Positions 1 to 6,492 are shown, counted from the stretch's first letter. The stretch is 7,989 nucleotides of DNA from an uncultured Sphingomonadales bacterium (GCA_903958285.1 CAJBSR010000536.1:1-7989), one strand, 5' to 3'. Made by a program: numbers and translations. Notes: generated by a model not told the origin, from the letters alone.

Positions 1-256
1 CCGGCACCTTCGCCTTGCCGTCTTCAACAACAAAATGGATTGTCACACCGTCTGCATCGTGGCGGATTGACTTGTCAGCCACCATGCCACCTAAACGGAC
101 CGCCTTGCCCAATGGCGGGTCAATGCCGGCAACATCTCCGGGCGCAAAGAAGAAGGATGCTTCTTGCTTCAAGCCGGAGGCCGCGAGGAGACCGGCGCCG
201 ACAACAGCACCGAGGCCCAGAAGCGCAAGGATCAATCGTTGCTTCTTCGCCTTCAC
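1..256 (-). CDS. ccmE: Cytochrome c maturation haem chaperone CcmE (3' part beyond window)
   Basis: CcmE is a periplasmic, membrane-anchored chaperone that binds haem covalently and passes it to the CcmF/H ligase of System I cytochrome c biogenesis. Only the first 85 residues are visible. They show a basic N-terminus (VKAKKQRL), one hydrophobic anchor at about residues 8-27, then the start of the beta-barrel domain with the family-typical stretch FFFAPGDV (36-43), the GKAVRLGGMV segment, and the VTIHFVVEDG strand. The haem-binding histidine lies further on, outside the window. The start is GTG at 256-254, overlapping the ccmD stop as GTGA, so translation is probably coupled. No ATG gives a better fit to the family N-terminus. 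Identification is firm from the N-terminal sequence plus its position after ccmC and ccmD. Confidence 0.93.
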   Translation of the reverse strand, partial: MKAKKQRLILALLGLGAVVGAGLLAASGLKQEASFFFAPGDVAGIDPPLGKAVRLGGMVADKSIRHDADGVTIHFVVEDGKAKVP

Positions 257-384
257 TTGCGGGTCTCCAGGTCAGCCACAGCCTTTTCAGCCCGGCGCAT
301 GTCCAAATAGCTCCAAAGAAGAACCCCGGCAGTACCGAGTGCTGTCAGGCCGTAAGCAGCAATGATGAAGGCCCAATGGTTCAT
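253..384 (-). CDS. ccmD: Haem exporter small subunit CcmD, 43 aa
   Basis: This short gene encodes 43 residues starting MNHWAFIIAAYGLTALG and ending ADLETRK. It has one hydrophobic segment (about residues 4-26), a conserved-looking Tyr in the AAYGLT stretch, and a charged cytoplasmic tail (DMRRAEKAVADLETRK). This is the usual CcmD layout: one membrane span with a basic, often helical C-terminus. In the known pathway CcmD helps release holo-CcmE from the CcmABC complex. Its ATG overlaps the ccmC stop as ATGA (384-381) and its TGA overlaps the ccmE GTG start, so all three genes are likely translated together. CcmD is poorly conserved in sequence, so the name rests on size, topology and exact position between ccmC and ccmE. 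It is easily missed by length cut-offs. Confidence 0.9.
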   Translation of the reverse strand: MNHWAFIIAAYGLTALGTAGVLLWSYLDMRRAEKAVADLETRK

Positions 385-1097
385 GATGCCGCCATGCGCC
401 GCATCCGCGCTTCGACCTTGGCGTCAGCAAGATTGGCCCGCATCCGCATCAGCACGATGCCCCCAAAGAGCAGCGAGAAACCAATGACCGTCGGCAGCAG
501 CGGCCACAAGATCTCAGACGAAATACTTGATCCACGCAGCGTGATCGACGGGCCCTGATGCAGCGAATTCCACCAAACGACGGAGCGATTGATAATCGGG
601 ATGTTGATTGCACCGACGATGCCGAAGATCGCCGTCGCGCGGCTCACGGTTGTCCGCTCGTCGCTGGCATTGGCGAGCGCCATATAACCGAAATAGAGAA
701 ACAGCAGGACGAGCATGGACGTCATTCGGCCGTCCCATTCCCACCAGGTTCCCCAAGTTGGGCGACCCCAGATAGAACCGGTGATGAGGCAGATTGCTGT
801 AAAAAGGGCGCCTGGTGCGGCAATTGCACGGCCGGCAACGCCTGCCAGAGGATGACGCCAGACGAGTTGCACCACGCTGGCAATTGCTATGCCAGTCCAT
901 CCGCCCATGCCGAGCCAGGCGGCAGGCACGTGGATGTACATGATCCTAACGGTGTCCCCCTGCAGATAATCCGGAGGTGTCAGGAAAAGTCCGACATAAC
1001 TGCCGAGAAGTACCAGCAATAGTCCCACACCCACGCAGACGGACGTCAGCGGACGGGCTATTTTCAGGAATCGGGCCGGATTGGCGTAGGCGTGCAT
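381..1097 (-). CDS. ccmC: Haem-handling membrane protein CcmC
   Basis: CcmC is an inner-membrane protein of System I cytochrome c maturation that presents haem to CcmE in the periplasm. With the ATG at 1097 the protein has 238 residues, normal for the family. It carries the tryptophan-rich WWD-type motif WGRPTWGTWWEWD (residues 110-122), the haem-ligand histidine region YIHVPAAW (His56), and the second conserved histidine in NSLHQGPSI (His180). About six hydrophobic segments are present. The start is uncertain: a GTG at 1127 would add ten residues (reading VRRSPKAPIA), but neither site has a clear Shine-Dalgarno. I prefer the ATG because it places the family-typical ANPARFL stretch near the N-terminus. 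The gene follows the SDR gene, not ccmB as in many clusters, and overlaps ccmD by 4 bp. Confidence 0.95.
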   Translation of the reverse strand: MHAYANPARFLKIARPLTSVCVGVGLLLVLLGSYVGLFLTPPDYLQGDTVRIMYIHVPAAWLGMGGWTGIAIASVVQLVWRHPLAGVAGRAIAAPGALFTAICLITGSIWGRPTWGTWWEWDGRMTSMLVLLFLYFGYMALANASDERTTVSRATAIFGIVGAINIPIINRSVVWWNSLHQGPSITLRGSSISSEILWPLLPTVIGFSLLFGGIVLMRMRANLADAKVEARMRRMAAS

Positions 1098-1177
1098 TGC
1101 GATCGGGGCTTTAGGCGACCTCCGCACACTGTGAAAGAGGGATTCTTTTCTCTCATCCTGCCGGATCCGCCTCAGTA

Positions 1178-1951
1178 TCAGCTGGCCGTCAGCCCCCCAT
1201 CAACGACCAGTTCAGATCCCGTCATGAAGGCAGCACGGTCTGACGCCAGAAACACGATAGCATCGGCAATGTTCTGCGGCTGCCCCATATGCCCAAGAGG
1301 ATGGATCTGCGCCGCCTGCGCCCGCGCCTCATTCTCGCCAACGCCACCAAGCGCTGAAAAACCGGAGACCACTTCATCACCCATTTTGGTTTCGATAATG
1401 CCCGGATGCACAGAATTGACGCGGATGCCGGCCGACGCAACTTCCAGCGCGACCCCCTTAGTAAACAGACGCACCGCGCCCTTGGAGGCATTGTAGCAAG
1501 AGGCCCCAGCCGCGCCGACCAGCCCGGCCACAGAGGACAGGTTGATGATGGCCGTGCCGCCTTTCCACTTGGGTGCACGCTCTGCCAGCAGCGGAATGGC
1601 AGCCTTCGTGCCTAGAAACACGCCTTCCACATTGACGGCGTGCAGCTTACGCCAGTCCTCCAGCGTGATGTCCAACAGAGGCTTCATCAAGAACAAGCCG
1701 GCATTGTTGACCAGAATGTCGAGTCCACCTGCCTCCTTGCGGATGAAGGCCATCGTGTCGGCCCAGTCCGTTTCGCTCGTGACGTCCTGCGCGCGGGAGA
1801 GCCCGCCAATTTCAACGGCGAGTTCTGACGGCTCGTTGAGGTCCGTTACGACCACCTTCGCGCCCGCCGCGGCCAGCGCCCGCGCCGTCGTTGCGCCAAT
1901 GCCCCGCGATGCGCCGGTAACGAGGGCGACCCGGCCGTCTAGATCACCCAT
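1178..1951 (-). CDS. Classical short-chain dehydrogenase/reductase (SDR)
   Basis: A 257-residue classical SDR, the standard length. It has the cofactor glycine motif TGASRGIG (12-19), the NNAG structural motif (82-85), and a complete catalytic set: Asn107, Ser140, Tyr153 and Lys157 in YNASK. It also has the HPG segment after strand six (about 182-184) and a C-terminal VVDGG motif. Asp37 at the end of the second strand (VVVTDLNE) usually means NAD(H) rather than NADP(H) preference. The substrate cannot be read from sequence; acyl or alicyclic 3-hydroxy substrates are common in this group. The ATG is 2 bp after the stop of the upstream oxidoreductase, with AAGGA (complement of 1961-1965) about 9 nt ahead, so the two are almost certainly co-transcribed and coupled. 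The stop is 50-80 bp before ccmC, with no obvious terminator between. Confidence 0.93.
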   Translation of the reverse strand: MGDLDGRVALVTGASRGIGATTARALAAAGAKVVVTDLNEPSELAVEIGGLSRAQDVTSETDWADTMAFIRKEAGGLDILVNNAGLFLMKPLLDITLEDWRKLHAVNVEGVFLGTKAAIPLLAERAPKWKGGTAIINLSSVAGLVGAAGASCYNASKGAVRLFTKGVALEVASAGIRVNSVHPGIIETKMGDEVVSGFSALGGVGENEARAQAAQIHPLGHMGQPQNIADAIVFLASDRAAFMTGSELVVDGGLTAS

Positions 1952-1953
1952 GA

Positions 1954-3096
1954 TCAGGCGTCCTTATGGGGCAGGATGAGGTACTTCTCACCGGTGCGCT
2001 TGGCGTTATAGGCCTGCAGCGTTTCAAGGTTCAGCGCCTCGGCCAACGAAATTTCATGGCTGTAATGGCTGGCGAACGTCGTCTTCAGTTCCGCCACGAC
2101 GCGCGCGCGCATCTTTCCGACCACTTCCGGGCCAACCTTCTGCATGAAAGGTGTCAGGAGCCAGCCCGAGACAGACCAGCTAAAGCCGAAGCTGCGTGTC
2201 AGCACGGTCGGTGACATATCCAGACCGCCATAGATGTAGAGTTGCTTGAACGCGTCGGAACCGTAGCGGCTATATTCCTTCATGCGCTTGACTGCCGCCG
2301 CTTCCATGGCGGACATGATCATGCTGCCCTGCTTGCCGCCGCCAATGGCGTCAAAGGCGCAGGTGATGCCGGTTTCGACAAGCGCCGCTGTCAGATCAGA
2401 CATGAAGCTGTCCGATGTTGAATCGAACACATAATTCGCGCCCTGCCCTTTCAATAGGTCAATCTGGGCCTGGCTGCGCACAACATTGATCAGCGGCATC
2501 CCATCGGCGATGCAAATGCGGTTGAGCATCTGGCCAAGGTTGGAAGCGGCCGCCGTGTGGACGATACCGGTATGGCCTTCCCGCTTGACGGTTTCGACAA
2601 AACCCAATGCCGTCAGCGGATTGACGAAGCACGACGCCCCATCTTTCGGGTCCGTCCCGTCGGGCAGTTCCATGCACATCTGCACTGGCAAAGTGCGATA
2701 TTGGGAATACATCGCTCCACCCAGCAGGGCGACCGTCTTGCCCATCAAGGCTTGAGCCGCGGCACTGCTGCCGGCCGCGATAACAACTCCACTGCCTTCA
2801 TTGCCGACGGGCATCGCATCCCCAAGTCGGCCCGCCATTGCGCGCAAACCTGATGCTGGCACGTCAGCGGTCACAGATGGATGGCCGCTGATGCTCGTCT
2901 GACGGGCCGTGGACATGTCCGCCGCCCCCACCAGCAAGCCAAGATCAGACGGGTTAATGGGTGCCGCCAAAACCTTCACCAGCACCTGATTTTCGCCCGG
3001 CTGATCCACGGCCGTTTCATCCAGATAGATATCCAGCTGGCCTTCCGGCTTGATCAAAGTCCGGATCAAAAGCGATTTTTCGGGCGTCTCGGTCAT
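1954..3096 (-). CDS. MDR-superfamily oxidoreductase, enoyl-thioester-reductase-like
   Basis: A 380-residue medium-chain dehydrogenase/reductase without zinc ligands. The N-terminal GroES-like part contains APINPSD (45-51) and VGNEGSG (97-103), and NPLTALGF follows at 159-166. These resemble the 2-enoyl thioester reductase branch (mitochondrial MECR/Etr1 type). The nucleotide-binding region has a variant glycine motif, VHTAAASNLGQML (179-191), and FDAIGGG at 248-254. Two oddities are seen. About 25-30 extra residues sit between INPSD and VGNEG, and the position where MECR has its catalytic Tyr (after INPSD..xxxxG) is Ala59. Function is therefore open: reductase of an enoyl-thioester or other conjugated carbonyl with NAD(P)H. 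The start is well supported by AGGAG (complement of 3103-3107) 6 nt before the ATG. It is the first gene of a unit with the SDR and divergent from the thiolase. Confidence 0.88.
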   Translation of the reverse strand: MTETPEKSLLIRTLIKPEGQLDIYLDETAVDQPGENQVLVKVLAAPINPSDLGLLVGAADMSTARQTSISGHPSVTADVPASGLRAMAGRLGDAMPVGNEGSGVVIAAGSSAAAQALMGKTVALLGGAMYSQYRTLPVQMCMELPDGTDPKDGASCFVNPLTALGFVETVKREGHTGIVHTAAASNLGQMLNRICIADGMPLINVVRSQAQIDLLKGQGANYVFDSTSDSFMSDLTAALVETGITCAFDAIGGGKQGSMIMSAMEAAAVKRMKEYSRYGSDAFKQLYIYGGLDMSPTVLTRSFGFSWSVSGWLLTPFMQKVGPEVVGKMRARVVAELKTTFASHYSHEISLAEALNLETLQAYNAKRTGEKYLILPHKDA

Positions 3097-3122
3097 GCTA
3101 CTCTCCTATTTCGTTAACGCAT

Positions 3123-3146
3123 GGCTATACCGTCGGCACGGTAGCC
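3123..3146. promoter_or_regulatory. Inverted repeat in divergent intergenic region, possible operator
   Basis: TACCGT (3128-3133) and ACGGTA (3138-3143) form a perfect 6-bp inverted repeat around CGGC. The outer bases GGCTA and TAGCC (3123-3127, 3142-3146) also pair if a 2-nt bulge is allowed. It sits about 30 bp ahead of the MDR start codon, where an operator or a hairpin in the 5' untranslated region could act. On the minus strand a weak TATAGC -10-like hexamer overlaps the left arm, but no good -35 box was seen. No regulator gene is in the window, so the role is unproven and chance is possible. Confidence 0.3.
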
Positions 3147-3238
3147 ACAATAGCGCCTTGGTCTTGGCCGGAAAAACACTGCCCCCCTCCGGAACTCAGC
3201 CTATCCCACATGCGTTGACTTGAACTTGCAACAACACC

Positions 3239-3254
3239 CCGTTTACGTAAAGGG
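3239..3254. promoter_or_regulatory. Palindrome ahead of thiolase, candidate operator
   Basis: TTTACGTAAA (3242-3251) is a perfect 10-bp palindrome. With the flanks it reads CCGTTTACGTAAAGGG, symmetric over 16 bp apart from one mismatched pair. It lies 35 bp before the thiolase start codon and downstream of TTGACT (3215-3220), a -35-like hexamer, and its TTTACG half could overlap a -10 region. That is a typical place for a repressor site of the TetR or MerR type controlling acyl-CoA genes. The regulator is not in the window and the promoter boxes are weak, so this is a candidate only. Confidence 0.35.
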
Positions 3255-3277
3255 AAAGCACGACTCATTTGAAAATT

Positions 3278-3282
3278 GGGAG
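3278..3282 (+). promoter_or_regulatory. Ribosome binding site that sets the thiolase start
   Basis: GGGAG lies 6 nt before the ATG at 3289. An open frame extends upstream to a TTG at 3220, which would add 23 residues (beginning LNLQQHPV) unlike any thiolase N-terminus and covering the candidate operator. The ribosome binding site and the family-typical first residues MAEAYIIDA both choose 3289. Confidence 0.75.
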
Positions 3283-3288
3283 AGACTC

Positions 3289-4536
3289 ATGGCTGAAGCT
3301 TATATCATCGACGCATGCCGCACCCCGCGCGGCGTTGGCAAACCCGGCAAAGGCGCCCTTTCCCACCTGCACCCGCAGCATCTCGCGGCGACAGTCCTGA
3401 AGGCGCTTAAGGAGCGCAACAATCTCGACACGTCGACTGTGGACGATGTGATCTGGTCAACCTCAACCCAGAAGGGCAAGCAAGGCGGCGATCTGGGCCG
3501 CATGTCCGCCCTCGCTGCCGGTTATGACATTGGCGCCAGCGGCATGACGCTGGACCGTTTCTGCGGCGGCGGCATCACCTCGGTCAACCTCGCCACGGCA
3601 GCTGTTATGTCGGGCATGGAAGACTGCGTGATTGCTGGTGGCACGGAAATGATGAGCTACACAGCGCAGATCGGCGCGGAAGAAGCCAATGCGGGCCTCA
3701 AGCCAATGGGCATGGGCTCAGGCAATCTTGAACTCGACGCGATCCACCCGCAGTCGCATCAGGGCGTCTGCGGTGACGCGATTGCGGCTATGGAAGGCAT
3801 CCCCCGCGAAGCCCTCGACGCACTTGCGCTCGTCAGCCAGGAACGCGCCGCCCGCGCGATCCGCGAAGGCCGTTTCGACAAATCACTCATCACTGTCTAC
3901 AACCCGGACGGCACCGTCGCACTGGACCATGAAGAGTTCCCGCGTCCCGAAACAACCGCAGAAGGCCTCGCCTCGCTCAAGGCAAGCTTTGACGGCATCG
4001 CTGACTTTGACCTTGGCGGCACCACGTTCCGCAAGCAGATCCAGCGCCGCTATCCGGAGCTGAACTGGAAAGGCGTCCACCATGCCGGCAACAGCTCTGG
4101 TGTTGTCGACGGCGCTGGTGCCGTTCTCATCACATCGAAGGAATATGCCGACAAGCATGGGCTGAAGCCACGTGGCCGCGTTGTATGCTACATCAATCAG
4201 GGCGATGATCCCACGCTGATGCTCAACGCGCCGGTGCCTGCCGCCAAGAAGGCCCTCGCCAAGGCAGGTCTCAAGGTTGAAGACATTGACGTCTGGGAAA
4301 TTAACGAAGCTTTCGCCGTCGTTGCTGAAAAGTTCATCCGCGATCTCGATCTGGACCGCACCAAGGTCAACATCAATGGCGGCGCCATGGCGTTGGGCCA
4401 TCCAATTGGGGCCACCGGCTCGATGCTGATCGGCACTGCGCTCGATGAACTGGAACGCTCGGGCGGACGTTATGGCCTCGTCACCATGTGTGCCGCAGGC
4501 GGCATGGCTCCTGCGATCATCATCGAACGCATTTGA
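3289..4536 (+). CDS. Thiolase, acetyl-CoA C-acyltransferase family
   Basis: A 415-residue thiolase catalysing reversible Claisen condensation or thiolytic cleavage of 3-ketoacyl-CoA in the cytoplasm. All catalytic elements are present: nucleophile Cys92 in LDRFCGGG, the NEAFA loop (339-343), His371 in [14 protein letters not shown] (364-377), and second Cys401 in TMCAAGGM near the C-terminus. The N-terminal [16 protein letters not shown] stretch and [13 protein letters not shown] (264-276) are also thiolase signatures. The FCGGG context differs from the more common CxSG form, which suggests a distinct degradative-type subgroup. Chain-length preference and direction (beta-oxidation versus acetoacetyl-CoA formation) cannot be read. 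It is first in a plus-strand unit, its stop overlapping the next gene's TTG start. Codon use is strongly biased to C/G-ending codons, consistent with good expression. Confidence 0.94.
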   Translation: MAEAYIIDACRTPRGVGKPGKGALSHLHPQHLAATVLKALKERNNLDTSTVDDVIWSTSTQKGKQGGDLGRMSALAAGYDIGASGMTLDRFCGGGITSVNLATAAVMSGMEDCVIAGGTEMMSYTAQIGAEEANAGLKPMGMGSGNLELDAIHPQSHQGVCGDAIAAMEGIPREALDALALVSQERAARAIREGRFDKSLITVYNPDGTVALDHEEFPRPETTAEGLASLKASFDGIADFDLGGTTFRKQIQRRYPELNWKGVHHAGNSSGVVDGAGAVLITSKEYADKHGLKPRGRVVCYINQGDDPTLMLNAPVPAAKKALAKAGLKVEDIDVWEINEAFAVVAEKFIRDLDLDRTKVNINGGAMALGHPIGATGSMLIGTALDELERSGGRYGLVTMCAAGGMAPAIIIERI

Positions 4537-5519
4537 GCCAGACATATCGCGCCGCCGTCTGCGCGGCACTAGAGGGCCCCGGCTCTCTTGAAATCCGCAC
4601 GCTTCCCTGTCCGCCTTTGGCGGCGGGGGACGTGCGGATTGCTGTCAAGGCGGCGGGCGCGAACTTCCCTGATCTTTTGATGACCCGGGGCGGATATCAA
4701 CTCCGCCCAGACCTGCCGTTCGTGCCCGGCATGGAAGTCGCTGGCGACATCCTTGAGGTCGGCGCGGATGTGACCGGTTTCAAAGCCGGGGACCGTGTCA
4801 TGGCGCAGCTCCGGCTGGGGGGCTTTGCAGAACAGGCCATTGCGCCTGCTGGACAAATGTTCCCCCTGCCCGACGCGCTATCTTATGAAGAAGGCGCTGG
4901 CTGGTATGTGGCGGCGACGACCGCATGGCATGCCCTCAACGACAAAGCCGATATCCAGCCGGGGGAAACGCTGCTGGTGTTGGGCGCAAGCGGTGGCGTC
5001 GGCATGGCGGCTGTTCAGCTTGGCAAGCATAAGGGCGCGACCGTCATCGGCCTGGCCTCTACAAAGGCAAAGCTTGACGCCATACTTGCGGCAGGCGCCG
5101 ACTTTGCTTTTTTGAACGACAGGCCTGATTTGCCAGAAGCCGTCAAAGCGGCCACCGGCGGCAAGGGTGTGGACGTCGTTTATGATCCCGTTGGCGGCCC
5201 CCTCGCGATCACGGCGACGCGCACGCTCGGCTGGGGTGGCCGCTACCTCATTGTCGGCTTTGCCAGCGGAGAGATCCCCAAATTCCCTGCCAATCACGTC
5301 CTGATCAAAGGCTATACCGTGATGGGTCTACGTGCTGGCGAAGCCACGCGGCGTGATCCTGAACTAGGGAAGAGAACGCGCGCCGCTTTAATAGAATTGG
5401 CGACAAAGGGCGTCATGCGCCCGTCTATTTCACACCGTTTCCCGCTTGATCAGGCTGGCGACGCCCTGAAAGCGCTGGAAAGCCGGGACGTCATCGGCAG
5501 GGCCGTAGTGACACCATGA
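4533..5519 (+). CDS. Zinc-free MDR oxidoreductase, NADPH:quinone reductase type
   Basis: A 328-residue MDR protein resembling quinone oxidoreductases. It has the GroES-like N-terminal half with AAGANFPDLLMTRGGYQ (40-56) and FVPGMEVAGDILEVG (63-77). The nucleotide-binding motif is GASGGVGMAAVQLGK (151-165), then YDPVGG (217-222) and a C-terminal HRFPLDQAGDAL. It lacks the zinc-binding Cys/His set of alcohol dehydrogenases, so NAD(P)H-dependent reduction of a quinone, enone or enoyl thioester is expected; the true substrate is unknown. The start is most likely TTG at 4533, overlapping the thiolase stop as TTGA and giving an N-terminus ([10 protein letters not shown]) that fits the family. An ATG at 4488 inside the thiolase gene would add 15 unrelated residues. 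It ends in an ATGA overlap with the DUF952 gene, so the three genes form one coupled unit. Confidence 0.91.
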   Translation: MSQTYRAAVCAALEGPGSLEIRTLPCPPLAAGDVRIAVKAAGANFPDLLMTRGGYQLRPDLPFVPGMEVAGDILEVGADVTGFKAGDRVMAQLRLGGFAEQAIAPAGQMFPLPDALSYEEGAGWYVAATTAWHALNDKADIQPGETLLVLGASGGVGMAAVQLGKHKGATVIGLASTKAKLDAILAAGADFAFLNDRPDLPEAVKAATGGKGVDVVYDPVGGPLAITATRTLGWGGRYLIVGFASGEIPKFPANHVLIKGYTVMGLRAGEATRRDPELGKRTRAALIELATKGVMRPSISHRFPLDQAGDALKALESRDVIGRAVVTP

Positions 5520-5821
5520 CCAACACCCGCGCCTTCAAAATCTTCACGGCGGACCAATGGCAGCAATTTGAGGCTGATGGCAGCTTTGCCGGTGCCCCTG
5601 TCGATCTTGCCGACGGCTATATCCACATGTCGACAGCGGACCAGTTGAACGGCACGCTGGAAAAGCACTTCGCCGGACAGGAAGGCCTTGTTATCGCTGA
5701 GATCGATCTTTCAGGCTTTGGCGACGCATTGCACTGGGAAGTGTCTCGCGGCGGGGCCCTGTTCCCGCACCTTTATGCAGTGCTTCCAATCTCCTCTGTC
5801 CGAGCCGTCCGGCAGGCCTGA
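5516..5821 (+). CDS. DUF952 family protein
   Basis: A 101-residue soluble protein that matches the DUF952 family over its whole length. Visible family features are DGYIHMSTADQL (33-44) with the HxST core at 37-40, HFAGQEGLVIAEID (51-64), LHWEVSRGG (72-80), and the ALFPHLY segment (81-87). There is no signal peptide or membrane segment. The biochemical role of the family is unknown. Some structural classifications, as I recall them, place it near ADP-ribosyltransferase-like folds, in which case His37 could be a motif-I residue; treat that as a hint only. The ATG overlaps the preceding oxidoreductase stop (ATGA at 5516-5519), so expression is coupled to the thiolase unit. The stop is 16 bp from that of the converging YhhN gene. 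Confidence 0.9.
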   Translation: MTNTRAFKIFTADQWQQFEADGSFAGAPVDLADGYIHMSTADQLNGTLEKHFAGQEGLVIAEIDLSGFGDALHWEVSRGGALFPHLYAVLPISSVRAVRQA

Positions 5822-5827
5822 AGGCCT
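5814..5827. terminator. Short hairpin at the convergent gene ends, weak terminator candidate
   Basis: AGGCC (5814-5818), loop TGAA, GGCCT (5823-5827) forms a perfect 5-bp GC-rich stem that includes the DUF952 stop codon and lies 11 bp past the YhhN stop on the other strand. A smaller CGAA/TTCG repeat follows at 5828-5837. No T-run follows on either strand, so an intrinsic terminator is doubtful. Its place between two converging stops is the only other support. Confidence 0.25.
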
Positions 5828-5837
5828 CGAAACTTCG

Positions 5838-6488
5838 TCAATATAAGCTTTTCCGGCGTTCTCCCAAACCTTGGGTGACCCCCAATGTGATGAGAAACTG
5901 TCCAGCGAAATAGAGCGCCCAGATAGCGACGCCAATGAAAGCGGAGCCCGCAATCGGCCCCATTTCTGCAAAAATCAAAAGGTCCGAGGCCACAAACATC
6001 ACCGCGCCAAGGCCGGTGCGATAGCGGGAGAACCGGCTTGTCCAGGCGCTCCCTGCCATAAGCCCCAGCAGAAGCGCATATGCGGTAACATCTGCGGCGT
6101 GGGTCAACAGCCATGCGATGACCGGTGTGGCAACGGCAAGCAGCACCCCCAATGCGCGCTGCGACGCTGCGAGATTGGGTCGCCTGTTGCGGCGATAGAG
6201 GACGATCCCAAGCACATGCCCCAACGCGAACGATGCAGCACCCAACGTGAAAGCAACCTCGAGCAGAACATCCCCGAGCGCGCCAAACGCCATCACCCCG
6301 GCAAGCATCACGCCATCAGTTGATCTGGCCCGCAAAAGCGCAAAAATTACGAGCAGCGCGACCCCGGTGCCTTTCCAAACAATCGTCATCGGCCCCTGCA
6401 AGTCGGCCACGACCACCAAGAGGTAGCTGACCCCGGCAAGGATCGACCCCCAAAGGCACAATTTCATCAATGTCGTGTTCGGCCCCAT
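5838..6488 (-). CDS. YhhN/TMEM86-family membrane protein, putative lysoplasmalogenase
   Basis: A 216-residue polytopic membrane protein with about seven to eight hydrophobic segments. It matches the YhhN family: an acidic motif GALGDVLLE (69-77, Asp73), FALGHVLGIVLY (87-98), a second acidic motif VASDLLIFAE (166-175, Asp169), and ALYFAGQFLI (191-200) near the end. Animal TMEM86B and some bacterial YhhN proteins hydrolyse the vinyl-ether bond of lysoplasmalogens, and two conserved aspartates like these are thought to be catalytic. Whether this organism has such ether lipids is unknown, so the substrate is open. I chose ATG 6488 because AAGGGGG (complement of 6493-6499) lies 4 nt ahead of it. 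An in-frame start at 6608 would add 40 residues unlike the family. It appears to be a single-gene unit, divergent from trmFO. Confidence 0.85.
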   Translation of the reverse strand: MGPNTTLMKLCLWGSILAGVSYLLVVVADLQGPMTIVWKGTGVALLVIFALLRARSTDGVMLAGVMAFGALGDVLLEVAFTLGAASFALGHVLGIVLYRRNRRPNLAASQRALGVLLAVATPVIAWLLTHAADVTAYALLLGLMAGSAWTSRFSRYRTGLGAVMFVASDLLIFAEMGPIAGSAFIGVAIWALYFAGQFLITLGVTQGLGERRKSLY

Positions 6489-6492
6489 AAAT

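Noticed and set aside
15..558. Overlapping plus-strand open frames across ccmE, ccmD and ccmC
   Set aside because: They are antisense to three recognisable ccm genes, and their Arg/Pro/Ser-rich translations look like reverse-frame artefacts.
1128..1177. Possible terminator between the SDR gene and ccmC
   Set aside because: Only the 8-bp palindrome CGGATCCG and a weak AGAG/CTCT pairing are present, with no stable stem and T-run.
3220..3288. 23-residue N-terminal extension of the thiolase
   Set aside because: It begins at TTG without a ribosome binding site, has no thiolase similarity, and overlaps the likely promoter/operator. GGGAG at 3278-3282 supports ATG 3289.
3883..4569. Long open frame of 228 codons on the minus strand across the thiolase gene
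   Set aside because: It lies wholly antisense to a clear thiolase with all catalytic residues, its product has no recognisable domain, and long antisense frames are expected in GC-rich biased genes.
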